This document shows positions 56,293-64,000 of a stretch of 64,000 nt of DNA, in pieces. Every line of letters begins with the position of its first letter. The first letter of the stretch is position 1. Origin of the DNA: Colimorpha sp045597845 (GTDB taxonomy: Bacteria > Bacteroidota > Bacteroidia > Bacteroidales > P3); the NCBI GenBank assembly GCA_045597845.1, contig JAZLKZ010000063.1, positions 1 through 64,000 of the forward strand, written 5' to 3'. The notes beneath the pieces were generated by a model, which searched no databases, had not been told where the DNA came from, and worked only from the letters and a program-made list of their open reading frames with translations. A program made the translations under genes and the position numbers.

Positions 56293-57693
56293 ATGACTAA
56301 AAACAAATTACTTACTGGAATTCTCGGCATGGTGATGTTGGGAATGGGTGGGTTGCGAGCGCAGAATACGGCTCCATCCACACTCACACTCTCGCTCGAA
56401 CAGGCTCAGCAGTATGCTGTGGACCACAACTATGCTTTACAGAACGCTTCTCTCGAAGTCAAAAAGGCGGAAGCGTCCAAATGGCAGACTTTGGCTTCGA
56501 TGTTTCCTCAAGTCAAGGCGGGTTTCGACTATCAGAATATGTGCGGCTATGAGATGAATTTAGGCTCTCGTGGTAGCTCCATGAGCTCTATGATTCCCGA
56601 TTCTATCAATATTGGTGGAATGTGGCTCCCCATCAGCCTCCCATCGAGTGGAGACTCGGAATCTTCCGCGGGCATTCCCATGAATCCTAACGGCACTTTC
56701 AGCCTCACTGCGTCGATTGCCGTAACGGGTGCTCAAATAATGGGTGTTGTGCTCAACGACATTGCTTTGGATATGGCAAACATCAGCAACATCCAGTCTG
56801 TTCAGACTACCAAGTCGGACGTAAAAAGTGTCTATACCTCTATTTTGGTTATGGAGCAGACGGTTCAGTTGCTTAATTCTACCTTGGTGAACATGGAACA
56901 GCTCTTGCAAACCACGCAGGCCAGTGTGGCTGCAGGTGCTGCCGAACAGATTAGTGCTGATAAATTTGCCGTCCAAGTGGCTACGCTGCGCAACAGCATC
57001 AATTCTACTCAGCGTACGCTCTCGATGCTTTACAATTCTTTGCTGCTTCAGTTGGGCGCTGATGTTAATAGCAAGTTGTCGCTTACCACTACTTTGGAGG
57101 AACTGATTAATGTAGATCGTGCCGCTCAGCTGACTATGGGCAGTTTCAATATTGAGAATAACTACAACTATCAGTTGCTTCAACAGAGCGAGCGTTTGGC
57201 AAACGCGCAGAACACCATGGCTTGGATGGATTTCACGCCTACCGTTTCTGCCTACTATCAGTATAGCAGCAAGACTTATTTTGGCAAGGATGAAGGGTTC
57301 AATATGACTCCTCCCAACATGATTGGTGCCAGCATCAGTCTCCCCCTGTTCCAGAGTGGCGCACGTATCGCCAAGGTGAAAAGTGCCAAAATCGACCTCC
57401 AGGAGGCTATGAACAGCAAACAGCAGGCTGAAGATGGACTGCGTATCCAATACAACCAGTTGTGCTACGACCTGGTGAGCGCTATTGAAAGCTATCAGAT
57501 TCAGAAAGAGAATCTGGATGTGACCCAGCGTGTGTTCAACAATACCGCCGAAAAATTCAAATATGGTCATGCCAGCAATTTGGATGTGACCACAGCCAAT
57601 TCCGACATTCTCACCGCTCAAAGCAACTATATGCAGGCTGTGATGAGTGTCATCAATGCCCAAGTGGCTCTCGAAAACCTTTTGGGAATCTAA
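56293..57693 (+). CDS. TolC family outer-membrane efflux protein
   Basis: A 466-residue outer-membrane factor that forms the exit channel of the RND pump. A signal peptide (cleaved near LRAQ, about residue 23) is followed by two repeats of the OEP fold, each with long heptad helices, for example LSLEQAQQYAVDHNYALQNA at the start and LDVTQRVFNNTAEKFKYGHA in the second half. The end, VINAQVALENLLGI, is typical. It is followed by the adaptor gene after 23 bases. Confidence 0.93.
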   Translation: MTKNKLLTGILGMVMLGMGGLRAQNTAPSTLTLSLEQAQQYAVDHNYALQNASLEVKKAEASKWQTLASMFPQVKAGFDYQNMCGYEMNLGSRGSSMSSMIPDSINIGGMWLPISLPSSGDSESSAGIPMNPNGTFSLTASIAVTGAQIMGVVLNDIALDMANISNIQSVQTTKSDVKSVYTSILVMEQTVQLLNSTLVNMEQLLQTTQASVAAGAAEQISADKFAVQVATLRNSINSTQRTLSMLYNSLLLQLGADVNSKLSLTTTLEELINVDRAAQLTMGSFNIENNYNYQLLQQSERLANAQNTMAWMDFTPTVSAYYQYSSKTYFGKDEGFNMTPPNMIGASISLPLFQSGARIAKVKSAKIDLQEAMNSKQQAEDGLRIQYNQLCYDLVSAIESYQIQKENLDVTQRVFNNTAEKFKYGHASNLDVTTANSDILTAQSNYMQAVMSVINAQVALENLLGI

Positions 57694-57716
57694 TAACCGA
57701 TAAAATAATAGTAATC

Positions 57717-58745
57717 ATGAATAAGACATTTAAGACTTTATCATTTTTCGCTGCGGCTGCCCTGCTTGTTTCTTGTGGCGGCAAGGACGGCAAAGACGCA
57801 ACAACGACCAAGAAGGAGGCTGAAAAGGTGAAGGTGCAAACCCTTGCCAAGGAGCGCATCTCCAAAAATCTTGACCTCTCATCGACCCTCGAAGGCTACG
57901 AGAGCATGAACATCGCTCCCAGCATCACGGGTCATATTGAGAAAATCTATGTCGAGGTGGGTAGCCGTGTGGCTGCCGGCTCGATGTTGGTGCGCATGGA
58001 CCAGACTCAGCTCAACACCACGCGCATCACCCTCAACAGCACCAAAGTCGAACTCGACCGCGTGACTGCTTTGAAGGCTTCGGGTAGCGTTAGCGAGCAG
58101 GTTTACGACCAAACCAAGGCTGGCTACGACCAATTGGTGGAGACCGAGCGTTTCCAGAAGGAGAATACCTTCGTGCGCGCTAAGTTCTCAGGCGTCATCA
58201 GTGCCAAGAACTACGAAGAAGGCGAGATGTACACGGGTCAGCCTATTCTCACTCTTACGCAAATCAACCGCTTGAAAGCCATCATCAACATCCCTGAAAG
58301 CTATTTTCCTTTGGTGAAGCAGGGTATGAAGGTGAATGTCTATAGTGACATCTATCCTGATCAGGTGTTCCCCGCCTCCATCGAGATTGTCTATCCCACC
58401 ATCGATGCGGGTACGCATACCTTCCAGGCTAAGCTCAACATCCCCAACTCAGGCGAGAAAATCCGTCCCGGTATGTATGTCCACACTACCCTCGCACTTG
58501 GCGAGATGGACGCTATCGTGGTACCCTACCAGGCAGTGTTGAAACTCACGGGTAGCAATGACCGCTATGTGTTCACCAACCAAAATGGCGTGGCTCATCG
58601 TGTTGCCGTTACACTCGGACAACGTTTCGACGACCGTATCGAGGTACTTCCCGTCAACCCCGACGAACTCAAGGAGGGCGACGAACTGGTTGTTACCGGT
58701 CAGGCTCGTCTCGTTGACGGCTGCAAACTGGAAATTATCAAATAG
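57717..58745 (+). CDS. RND efflux periplasmic adaptor subunit
   Basis: A 342-residue membrane fusion protein. A lipobox (LLVSC) anchors it to the membrane by a lipid. The chain shows the barrel-sandwich (ITGHIEKIYVEVGSRVAAGS), a short helical hairpin, the second half of the sandwich (NTFVRAKFSGVISAKN) and the beta-barrel (KVNVYSDIYPDQVFPASIEI). It joins the inner-membrane pump to the TolC-like channel. It lies between the two in the operon. Confidence 0.93.
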   Translation: MNKTFKTLSFFAAAALLVSCGGKDGKDATTTKKEAEKVKVQTLAKERISKNLDLSSTLEGYESMNIAPSITGHIEKIYVEVGSRVAAGSMLVRMDQTQLNTTRITLNSTKVELDRVTALKASGSVSEQVYDQTKAGYDQLVETERFQKENTFVRAKFSGVISAKNYEEGEMYTGQPILTLTQINRLKAIINIPESYFPLVKQGMKVNVYSDIYPDQVFPASIEIVYPTIDAGTHTFQAKLNIPNSGEKIRPGMYVHTTLALGEMDAIVVPYQAVLKLTGSNDRYVFTNQNGVAHRVAVTLGQRFDDRIEVLPVNPDELKEGDELVVTGQARLVDGCKLEIIK

Positions 58746-58842
58746 GGAACCTTGACCAGTGAATGACAACCTTTTGACTTATTCTCTATTTGATAAGTTC
58801 TCAATTCTCAAATCTTCAAAACTTCAAATCTCTTAACCAAAA

Positions 58843-61800
58843 ATGGCCATTTACAAAACAGCTATACAGAAGCCCATCACAACGGGCTTGATATTTGTTG
58901 CGGTCATCATCCTGGGTCTGTTTTCCCTCACGCGTCTGCCTATCGACCAGATGCCTGAGATGGACCCGCCTTACGTCACTGTGATGACCACCTACGCTGG
59001 CGCTAACGCCAGCGAATTGGAGACTAATGTCACCAAGCTTATTGAGAATTCTCTTAACTCCGTGGATGGGTTGAAGAATATCACCTCCACTTCCAAGGAT
59101 AATATCTCTGTAGTAACTCTTGAATTTGAATGGGGTACCGATATCGACGAGTCGTTGAACGACATCCGCTCCTACGTGGACCTCGTTTACGACAACTTGC
59201 CTGACGCTGTGAGCCGACCCATGATTTTGAAGCTCAACAGCAGTAGTATGCCTATCCTTCAGTTTGGATTCACTGCTGAAGAGAGCTATCCCGGTTTGGA
59301 AAAAATCATTGAGGACAACGTAACCAACGTACTTAACCGTATTGACGGTATCGGTAACATCACCGTGAGTGGCGCTCCCGAACGTTATGTCTATATCGAT
59401 CTCGACCCCAAACAGTTGGAGTCCTACGGTCTTTCTGTCGAAATGGTGGGCAACGCTATCTCCACCAACAACCTCGACCTCGCTTCTGGTACCGTGAAAA
59501 TGGGCAAGGAGCAGTATCAGATGCGTGTGAAGGGTGAATATGAGGAAAGTTCTGAGATTGCCGACATCGTGGTTACTACCGCTCGTGACGGTCGTCAGGT
59601 CTTTGTGCGCGACCTCGCTACTGTCCGCGACACCATCAAAGACCTCTCTTTGGACGAGAAGATTAATGGCAAGGACGGTGCGCGACTCATCATTACTAAG
59701 CAGACTGGCGCTAATACCGTGGCAATTGCCAAAGCCGTGAATGCCGAAATGGAACGTATCAAGAAAACCCTGCCTCCCGACGTTACAGTGACGCTTGTCA
59801 ACGATGGCTCCACCGAAATCGAAAACGCCATCAACGGTTTGGCGGATTCTATCTTCTATGCCTTGCTCTTCGTGGTTCTCGTGGTTTTCCTCTTCTTGGG
59901 CAACTGGCGCAGCACCATCATCATTGGTGCTACCATTCCTATCTCATTGATTACAGCCTTCATCTATCTTTTGGTTTCTGACAGCTCCCTCAACATCATT
60001 TCCCTTGCCTCACTCACAGTGGCAATTGGTATGGTTGTAGATGATGCTATTGTGGTCTTGGAGAATATCACCAAGCATATCGACCGAGGCGAAAATCCGC
60101 GCGAGGCCGCAATCTGTGCTACCAATGAGGTTTGGATATCTGTAATTGCCACCACCTTGGTCATCGTTGCTGTGTTTGTGCCGCTCACTATGTTGCCCGG
60201 CATGGCTGGTATCATGTTCAAGGAACTCGGTTGGATTGTCACCATCGTGGTCTGCGTCTCCACTTGTACCGCTATCACCCTCATCCCCATGCTTGCTTCC
60301 AAGATGCTGAAGGAAAAGCCATTTTTCTTGACCAAGCTTGAGGAAGAAGAGGCACGCAAGAAAGAGGAAAGCAAGAAATTCTCTTTCAACAACACCATCG
60401 GCAAAGTCTTTACCCGCATCGAAGCTTGGTATGCTAATGTGCTGCGTACCTGTCTGTGCCACAAACGTGTTACTTTGCTTATCGCTTTGGCGGTATTCAT
60501 CGTCACCATGATTCCTATGGGCATGGGCAAGATTGGTATGGACTTCATGAAGGAACAAGACAACGGCAGATTCTCCGTCTCTGCTGAACTCCAGCGTGGT
60601 ACTCGTATCGAAGAGACGCTCAAGACCGCCCGTCAGATGGAGAAGGACATCGCCGACATACTTGGCGAGGATCTCATCGTTATCTCAACCTCGGCGGGTT
60701 CGAACGACGATGCTGGTATGGCGGCGCTCTTCAACTCTACCACCAACAACAAGATCAGTATGACCGTGCGTACCACCAAGAAATACGATCGTGACCGCTC
60801 TATCTTTGAAATCCGCGAACTTGTCCGCAACAAATTCAGCGAATATCCCGAATTGGTCAATTTCCAGCTCTCGGCTGGTGGTATGGGTGCTTCCAACAAC
60901 AACCTGAGTGTTGAGATCTACGGCTATGACTTCGACGAGACTACCGCTTTCGCCAAAGAGCTGGAACGCCGTATCCAGGAGAATGTCCAGGGCGCACGCG
61001 ATACGCGTATCAGCCGCGACGAAGACCGTGCCGAACTCAAGATTGTGTTCGACAAGCAGAAACTTGCCTACCATGGACTCAATGGTGCCACCGTGGCAAC
61101 CTACGTCCGCAACCGTGTGAATGGTATGATTTGCGGTTACCTCAAGGAAGATGGCGAAGAGTACAATATCGTATGCCGCCTCCAGGAGGACTATCGCAAC
61201 AGCATCAGCGACATCGAGGAAATCACGCTTATGTCCGCCACGGGTCAGATGGTCAAGCTCAAGGAACTCGCAACTATCGAAGAGTACTGGTGTCCGCCCA
61301 CAATCGAACGTAAGAACCGTCAGCGTTACCTTACCATTTCGGTCACTCCTTACCAGACTTCCCTGGGCGAGATGGCAGGCAATGTACAGAAAGAACTCGA
61401 CCAGATGAACATTCCTCAGGGTATCCATGTTAGTCTTGCCGGTAGCTACGAAGACCAGCAGAAAACCCAGGGCGACATGCTCACTCTCGGACTTCTCATC
61501 CTGATGCTCGTCTATGTTGTCATGGCTTCGCAGTTCGAGTCCTTCTCCAAGCCGTTCATCATCATGATGTCCGTTCCCTTCGCCCTGTCGGGCGGTATTC
61601 TTGCGCTCACCATTACCGGAACCAACCTCGATATGGTAGGTTCTCTCGGCGTCATCCTTCTGATTGGTATCGTCGTTAAGAATGGTATCGTGCTGGTCGA
61701 TTACATCAACCTTTTACGTGAGCGTGGCGTAGAACTCAACGAGGCAATCGCCCTCTCAGGCGAAAGCCGTCTGCGTCCCGTCATGATGACCGCTTTGACC

Positions 61801-62025
61801 ACCATTCTCGGTATGATTCCTATGGCGACCTCACGTTCCGAAGGTTCTGAACTTTGGACTACCATGGGTATTGTCGTTATCGGCGGTCTGATCTTCTCTA
61901 CCATAGTCACGTTGATTGTCGTACCCGTACTATACGCAATCTTCGAACGCAAGGGCGAGCAAGACAAACAGGAGAAACTCCGCAAGAAGTTTATCTTCAT
62001 GAACATCGACCTCGATAAAAAATAA
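58843..62025 (+). CDS. RND efflux pump permease (AcrB/HAE1 type)
   Basis: A 1060-residue inner-membrane pump with twelve expected helices in two repeats and two large periplasmic loops. The start IYKTAIQKPITTGLIFVAVI and first loop (PIDQMPEMDPPYVTVMTTYAGA) are typical. The proton-relay Asp pair is in GMVVDDAIVVLENI, and the partner helix carries VKNGIVLVDYIN. The length and the loop layout fit the hydrophobe/amphiphile efflux family rather than metal pumps. Its substrates cannot be told. It is preceded by the adaptor gene across about 95 bases of word-like filler. Confidence 0.95.
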   Translation: MAIYKTAIQKPITTGLIFVAVIILGLFSLTRLPIDQMPEMDPPYVTVMTTYAGANASELETNVTKLIENSLNSVDGLKNITSTSKDNISVVTLEFEWGTDIDESLNDIRSYVDLVYDNLPDAVSRPMILKLNSSSMPILQFGFTAEESYPGLEKIIEDNVTNVLNRIDGIGNITVSGAPERYVYIDLDPKQLESYGLSVEMVGNAISTNNLDLASGTVKMGKEQYQMRVKGEYEESSEIADIVVTTARDGRQVFVRDLATVRDTIKDLSLDEKINGKDGARLIITKQTGANTVAIAKAVNAEMERIKKTLPPDVTVTLVNDGSTEIENAINGLADSIFYALLFVVLVVFLFLGNWRSTIIIGATIPISLITAFIYLLVSDSSLNIISLASLTVAIGMVVDDAIVVLENITKHIDRGENPREAAICATNEVWISVIATTLVIVAVFVPLTMLPGMAGIMFKELGWIVTIVVCVSTCTAITLIPMLASKMLKEKPFFLTKLEEEEARKKEESKKFSFNNTIGKVFTRIEAWYANVLRTCLCHKRVTLLIALAVFIVTMIPMGMGKIGMDFMKEQDNGRFSVSAELQRGTRIEETLKTARQMEKDIADILGEDLIVISTSAGSNDDAGMAALFNSTTNNKISMTVRTTKKYDRDRSIFEIRELVRNKFSEYPELVNFQLSAGGMGASNNNLSVEIYGYDFDETTAFAKELERRIQENVQGARDTRISRDEDRAELKIVFDKQKLAYHGLNGATVATYVRNRVNGMICGYLKEDGEEYNIVCRLQEDYRNSISDIEEITLMSATGQMVKLKELATIEEYWCPPTIERKNRQRYLTISVTPYQTSLGEMAGNVQKELDQMNIPQGIHVSLAGSYEDQQKTQGDMLTLGLLILMLVYVVMASQFESFSKPFIIMMSVPFALSGGILALTITGTNLDMVGSLGVILLIGIVVKNGIVLVDYINLLRERGVELNEAIALSGESRLRPVMMTALTTILGMIPMATSRSEGSELWTTMGIVVIGGLIFSTIVTLIVVPVLYAIFERKGEQDKQEKLRKKFIFMNIDLDKK

Positions 62026-62054
62026 TCAGTTCACAAATCACAAATCACAATCAT

Positions 62055-62348
62055 ATGAAATCCGTAATGATAGTATTCAACCAGGCGAACACCCAGCGTG
62101 TGGAATATATGCTTGACATGCTCGACATCCGTGGTTTTACCTTTTGGGAGAACGTCCAGGGAAGAGGTTCCGAAAATGGCGACCCACACCGTGGCACCCA
62201 TTGCTGGCCCGAGATGAACTCTGCCGTGATGTGTGTTGTCGAGGACGAGAAGGTCGAAGAGATTCTTCTCACCGTACGCAAACTTGACAAGCGCAACGAA
62301 GAGGTCGGCGTAAAGGCTTTCGTCTGGAATATCGAACAGATGGTTTAA
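62055..62348 (+). CDS. PG0541 family transporter-associated protein
   Basis: A 97-residue cytosolic protein resembling the PG0541 family, small ferredoxin-like proteins found next to RND pumps in Bacteroidota. Visible blocks are KSVMIVFNQANTQRVEYML, RGFTFWENVQGRGSENGDP and RGTHCWPEMNSAVMCVVED. The fold recalls PII-like or ACT-like regulators (inference), so it might tune the pump. It lies 29 bases after the permease gene and closes the operon with a terminator. Confidence 0.85.
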   Translation: MKSVMIVFNQANTQRVEYMLDMLDIRGFTFWENVQGRGSENGDPHRGTHCWPEMNSAVMCVVEDEKVEEILLTVRKLDKRNEEVGVKAFVWNIEQMV

Positions 62349-62367
62349 TCGCCACCTTCATTCCATG

Positions 62368-62405
62368 ATAAAAAAGTGTATCCCAAGTGGGGTGCACTTT
62401 TTTTT
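62368..62405 (+). terminator. terminator of the efflux operon
   Basis: AAAAAAGTG and CACTTTTTT pair, with an inner CCC/GGGG stem, followed by further T. It lies 20 bases past the last gene of the operon. Confidence 0.8.
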
Positions 62406-62413
62406 CTTCCAGA

Positions 62414-62445
62414 TTTGCCAATTTGCGCTTTTGTTTGTATCTTTG
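62414..62445 (+). promoter_or_regulatory. promoter of the small membrane protein gene
   Basis: TTTG (62414-62417), 20 bases, then TATCTTTG (62438-62445) match the Bacteroidota consensus; the leader is about 55 bases. Confidence 0.65.
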
Positions 62446-62506
62446 CAATAGTTGTTGTACGACAACCATGCAAATATTTGTTGTTAATTCTTAATACTAT
62501 AGCATT

Positions 62507-62923
62507 ATGTCTCCACTCCTTGAAGATGTTTCCAACAAGAAAGGCACCATCGCGCTGTGCCTTGGATTATTGATGGCACTGAACATGCTGTTGCATCGTT
62601 TTGACTGCTATCTGCTGTCTGGTCTTGATCGTTTTGCAGTTACGCTTTTCGCCGTGCTGGTTCTTGTCGTGGATCACAAGGATGGATTGTCTCGGTCGAA
62701 CATCTTCTTCCTTGTCGCCGGAATGGTTTATTGTCCAATCCTTGGTATGCATTTTCAAGGCGATATCGGTGACATCCTTTATCCGATTTTCGCCTTGGCA
62801 TTTTTCTGGTTTTTCTTCAAATCCCGCTCCAAGCAGAAACCTGTGGCATCGCCTGACCAACAAGAAGAATCAAAAGCCAACTCGACACCTACGACAGTAA
62901 ATGAGACGGACTTCCGTTGTTAA
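62507..62923 (+). CDS. small polytopic membrane protein
   Basis: A 138-residue protein with about four hydrophobic segments (around residues 16-28, 38-55, 63-80 and 88-102), then a basic and polar tail (KSRSKQKPVASPDQQEE). I recognise no family. It has its own consensus promoter upstream. The hydrophobic layout and promoter support a real gene. Confidence 0.6.
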   Translation: MSPLLEDVSNKKGTIALCLGLLMALNMLLHRFDCYLLSGLDRFAVTLFAVLVLVVDHKDGLSRSNIFFLVAGMVYCPILGMHFQGDIGDILYPIFALAFFWFFFKSRSKQKPVASPDQQEESKANSTPTTVNETDFRC

Positions 62924-62948
62924 AAAAAACTACTCTTGACAGAATTAG

Positions 62949-63095
62949 TGTCCCTTCAAAATTCAGTCACTCATTTACCCATATTGCGTGGATTTGCTGA
63001 CGGTGGAGCAAGGAAAATACAAGGTTGTTGGGTGCCTGTACACTGGCAAGACCGACGGATTCCTCGAAGCTCATTTTCCTGCACTACGGCAGTGA
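62949..63095 (+). pseudogene. possible remnant of a coding gene
   Basis: A 49-codon frame without a good start reads YPYCVDLLTVEQGKYKVVG, then CLYTGKTDGFLEAHF and a stop. It looks like a piece of a real protein by residue composition, but has no start codon or upstream signal. It lies between the membrane protein and DUF4230. It may be the end of a decayed gene or chance; no family is recognised. Confidence 0.3.
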
Positions 63096-63210
63096 GGAGA
63101 AAAGATGTATCTACGATAAATAAAAATTTCAGAAGTCAACAGTATTAGCTCCGCAAAGGTCGCTGATTTTCGGTTTTACGAAACGCTCTTGCAGGGCTAC
63201 GCTACAAGTA

Positions 63211-63882
63211 TTACTTTATCTTTACAACCACCACTTCGTGTCCTTTCCCGGAGAGTAGGGCCGTGAGGCGGGCGATGCCGGCTTCTTCGGCACGTTGCAG
63301 CAGGTTGTTGCGGTCGGCGTCTTGGATCAGCCGTTCTCGCGCGCGCAGTTTGACTTTGGTGTCTTCTTCGTGCGACCAGTATCCGCGGCGTTTGAAATAC
63401 TCAAAATCGGAAGGATTGAGTGTGACGTCGAGGTATTCGGCATGAGGTAACATCAGTGTCAGTGTGTCGCTTTGCAACGTGATGTCCTCGGTGGTGATTT
63501 TTTCAAGGTCGAAACCAGCCTTGACGGTTCCTTTGCCAATGAGGATGATGCGGTCTTTCTCCACCAATTCGATGTTCATGTTTTGCTTGGTGAATTTGTT
63601 GAGGTTGCTTTTTGACCCATTGTTCTCTTTGGTGAAATGCATCACTACTTCATCGTAGTAACTCGCCGTGGCGAGTTCTGCTATTGACTTTACCTCCTCT
63701 ACGATGTTGGCGGTGTCGTCAATCTTGGTGCTGAAATCAAACCAGTGCTTGATGCGGTCTGAGAGCCCTGTAACTTTAGACAATCCATAGAGAATCACTG
63801 CGATTATCAATATGCGGAATCCCCATTTCAAGATTGGGTCGAGAAGCTTATATAAATTTCGGGATTTATTACCTTGAGTCAT
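63211..63882 (-). CDS. DUF4230 domain-containing protein
   Basis: A 223-residue membrane-anchored protein. One helix (about residues 20-38) is followed by the DUF4230 domain: VKSIAELATASYYDEVV, DRIILIGKGTVKAGFDLEKI, and LTLMLPHAEYLDVTLNPSDFEYF, with a helical end (RLIQDADRNNLLQRAEEAGIA). The function is unknown. A second frame with a similar end lies 51 bases upstream on the same strand and runs off the window, so DUF4230 genes appear paired. Confidence 0.85.
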   Translation of the reverse strand: MTQGNKSRNLYKLLDPILKWGFRILIIAVILYGLSKVTGLSDRIKHWFDFSTKIDDTANIVEEVKSIAELATASYYDEVVMHFTKENNGSKSNLNKFTKQNMNIELVEKDRIILIGKGTVKAGFDLEKITTEDITLQSDTLTLMLPHAEYLDVTLNPSDFEYFKRRGYWSHEEDTKVKLRARERLIQDADRNNLLQRAEEAGIARLTALLSGKGHEVVVVKIK

Positions 63883-63933
63883 GACTGGATGGTGATATTA
63901 GATTGATTTGTTGATGTTTGATTGATGCGGCTG

Positions 63934-64000
63934 TTAATTGTCGGCTATCGTTACCGATACTCCCTCGTAGCCCAATTCGTGGAGCAACTGTTCCAAAAGT
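63934..64000 (-). CDS. partial gene, probable second DUF4230 protein (C-terminal end)
   Basis: Only the last 21 codons are inside the window, ending LLHELGYEGVSVTIADN before the stop at 63934. The helix followed by a short strand resembles the end of DUF4230 proteins, and the next gene downstream on the strand (51 bases) is a DUF4230 gene. The rest lies beyond the window. Confidence 0.45.
   Translation of the reverse strand, partial: LLEQLLHELGYEGVSVTIADN

Overview
The window looks like a chromosomal segment of a Bacteroidales bacterium (phylum Bacteroidota). Promoters match the Bacteroidota -33/-7 type (TTTG, about 20 bases, TAnnTTTG), most often as TATCTTTG. Surface proteins carry Bacteroidota lipoprotein signals or type IX secretion tails. 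Many families are Bacteroidota-typical: IPExxxVDY, DUF4254, DUF4249, PG0541 transporter-associated, long PurL, and a type II-C Cas9 with a 47-base CRISPR repeat. The genus cannot be told from this sequence alone; a gut or oral amino-acid fermenter is plausible.

Layout. 1-2.5 kb: a decayed duplication of a lipoprotein leader plus a small acidic protein around an intact BspA-like leucine-rich lipoprotein. 2.5-6 kb (minus): two secreted proteases, subtilisin-like S8 and streptopain-like C10. 6-16 kb (minus): purL, an acyltransferase, ADP-forming acyl-CoA synthetase, pepD, an IPExxxVDY protein and a radical SAM protein. 16.2-21.4 kb (plus): DUF4254, a GT9 glycosyltransferase, an orphan histidine kinase, a secreted protein, then mtnN-luxS. 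21.4-30.1 kb: tRNA-Arg(CCG), one CRISPR repeat, cas2, cas1, a BRO/DinD-like gene, cas9 (minus), a tracrRNA (plus), a small membrane protein and a WYL regulator (minus). 30.4-34.5 kb: CPBP protease, HU, a 29-residue basic protein, RNase G and a GH25 lysozyme. 34.5-37.7 kb: lysine 5,6-aminomutase (kamD-kamE) and a CoA-transferase beta subunit. 37.8-44 kb: an outer-membrane protein, a very large GH2 beta-galactosidase-like protein, tcdA and a DUF4249 lipoprotein. 44.2-55.2 kb: trigger factor, small conserved genes, a ZIP transporter, a fused GT2 glycosyltransferase, prfB, a phosphotransferase, a split chromate transporter, TerC and YajC. 55.3-62.4 kb: a TetR-controlled RND efflux operon. The end holds a small membrane protein, a gene remnant and two DUF4230 genes.

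Most interesting points. (1) The type II-C locus has apparently intact cas9, cas1 and cas2 and a tracrRNA whose anti-repeat pairs with the one repeat present, but no array of spacers is visible. A BRO-N/DinD-like gene sits between cas9 and cas1, two bases upstream of cas1, so it appears to be part of the operon. (2) The 1270-residue GH2 protein has lost both catalytic glutamates while keeping a full-length frame and fold signature, so it is a predicted pseudoenzyme. (3) Several genes appear to have almost no 5' leader, with the -7 element directly before the start codon. All functional statements are inferred from sequence recognition by eye; no searches were run.
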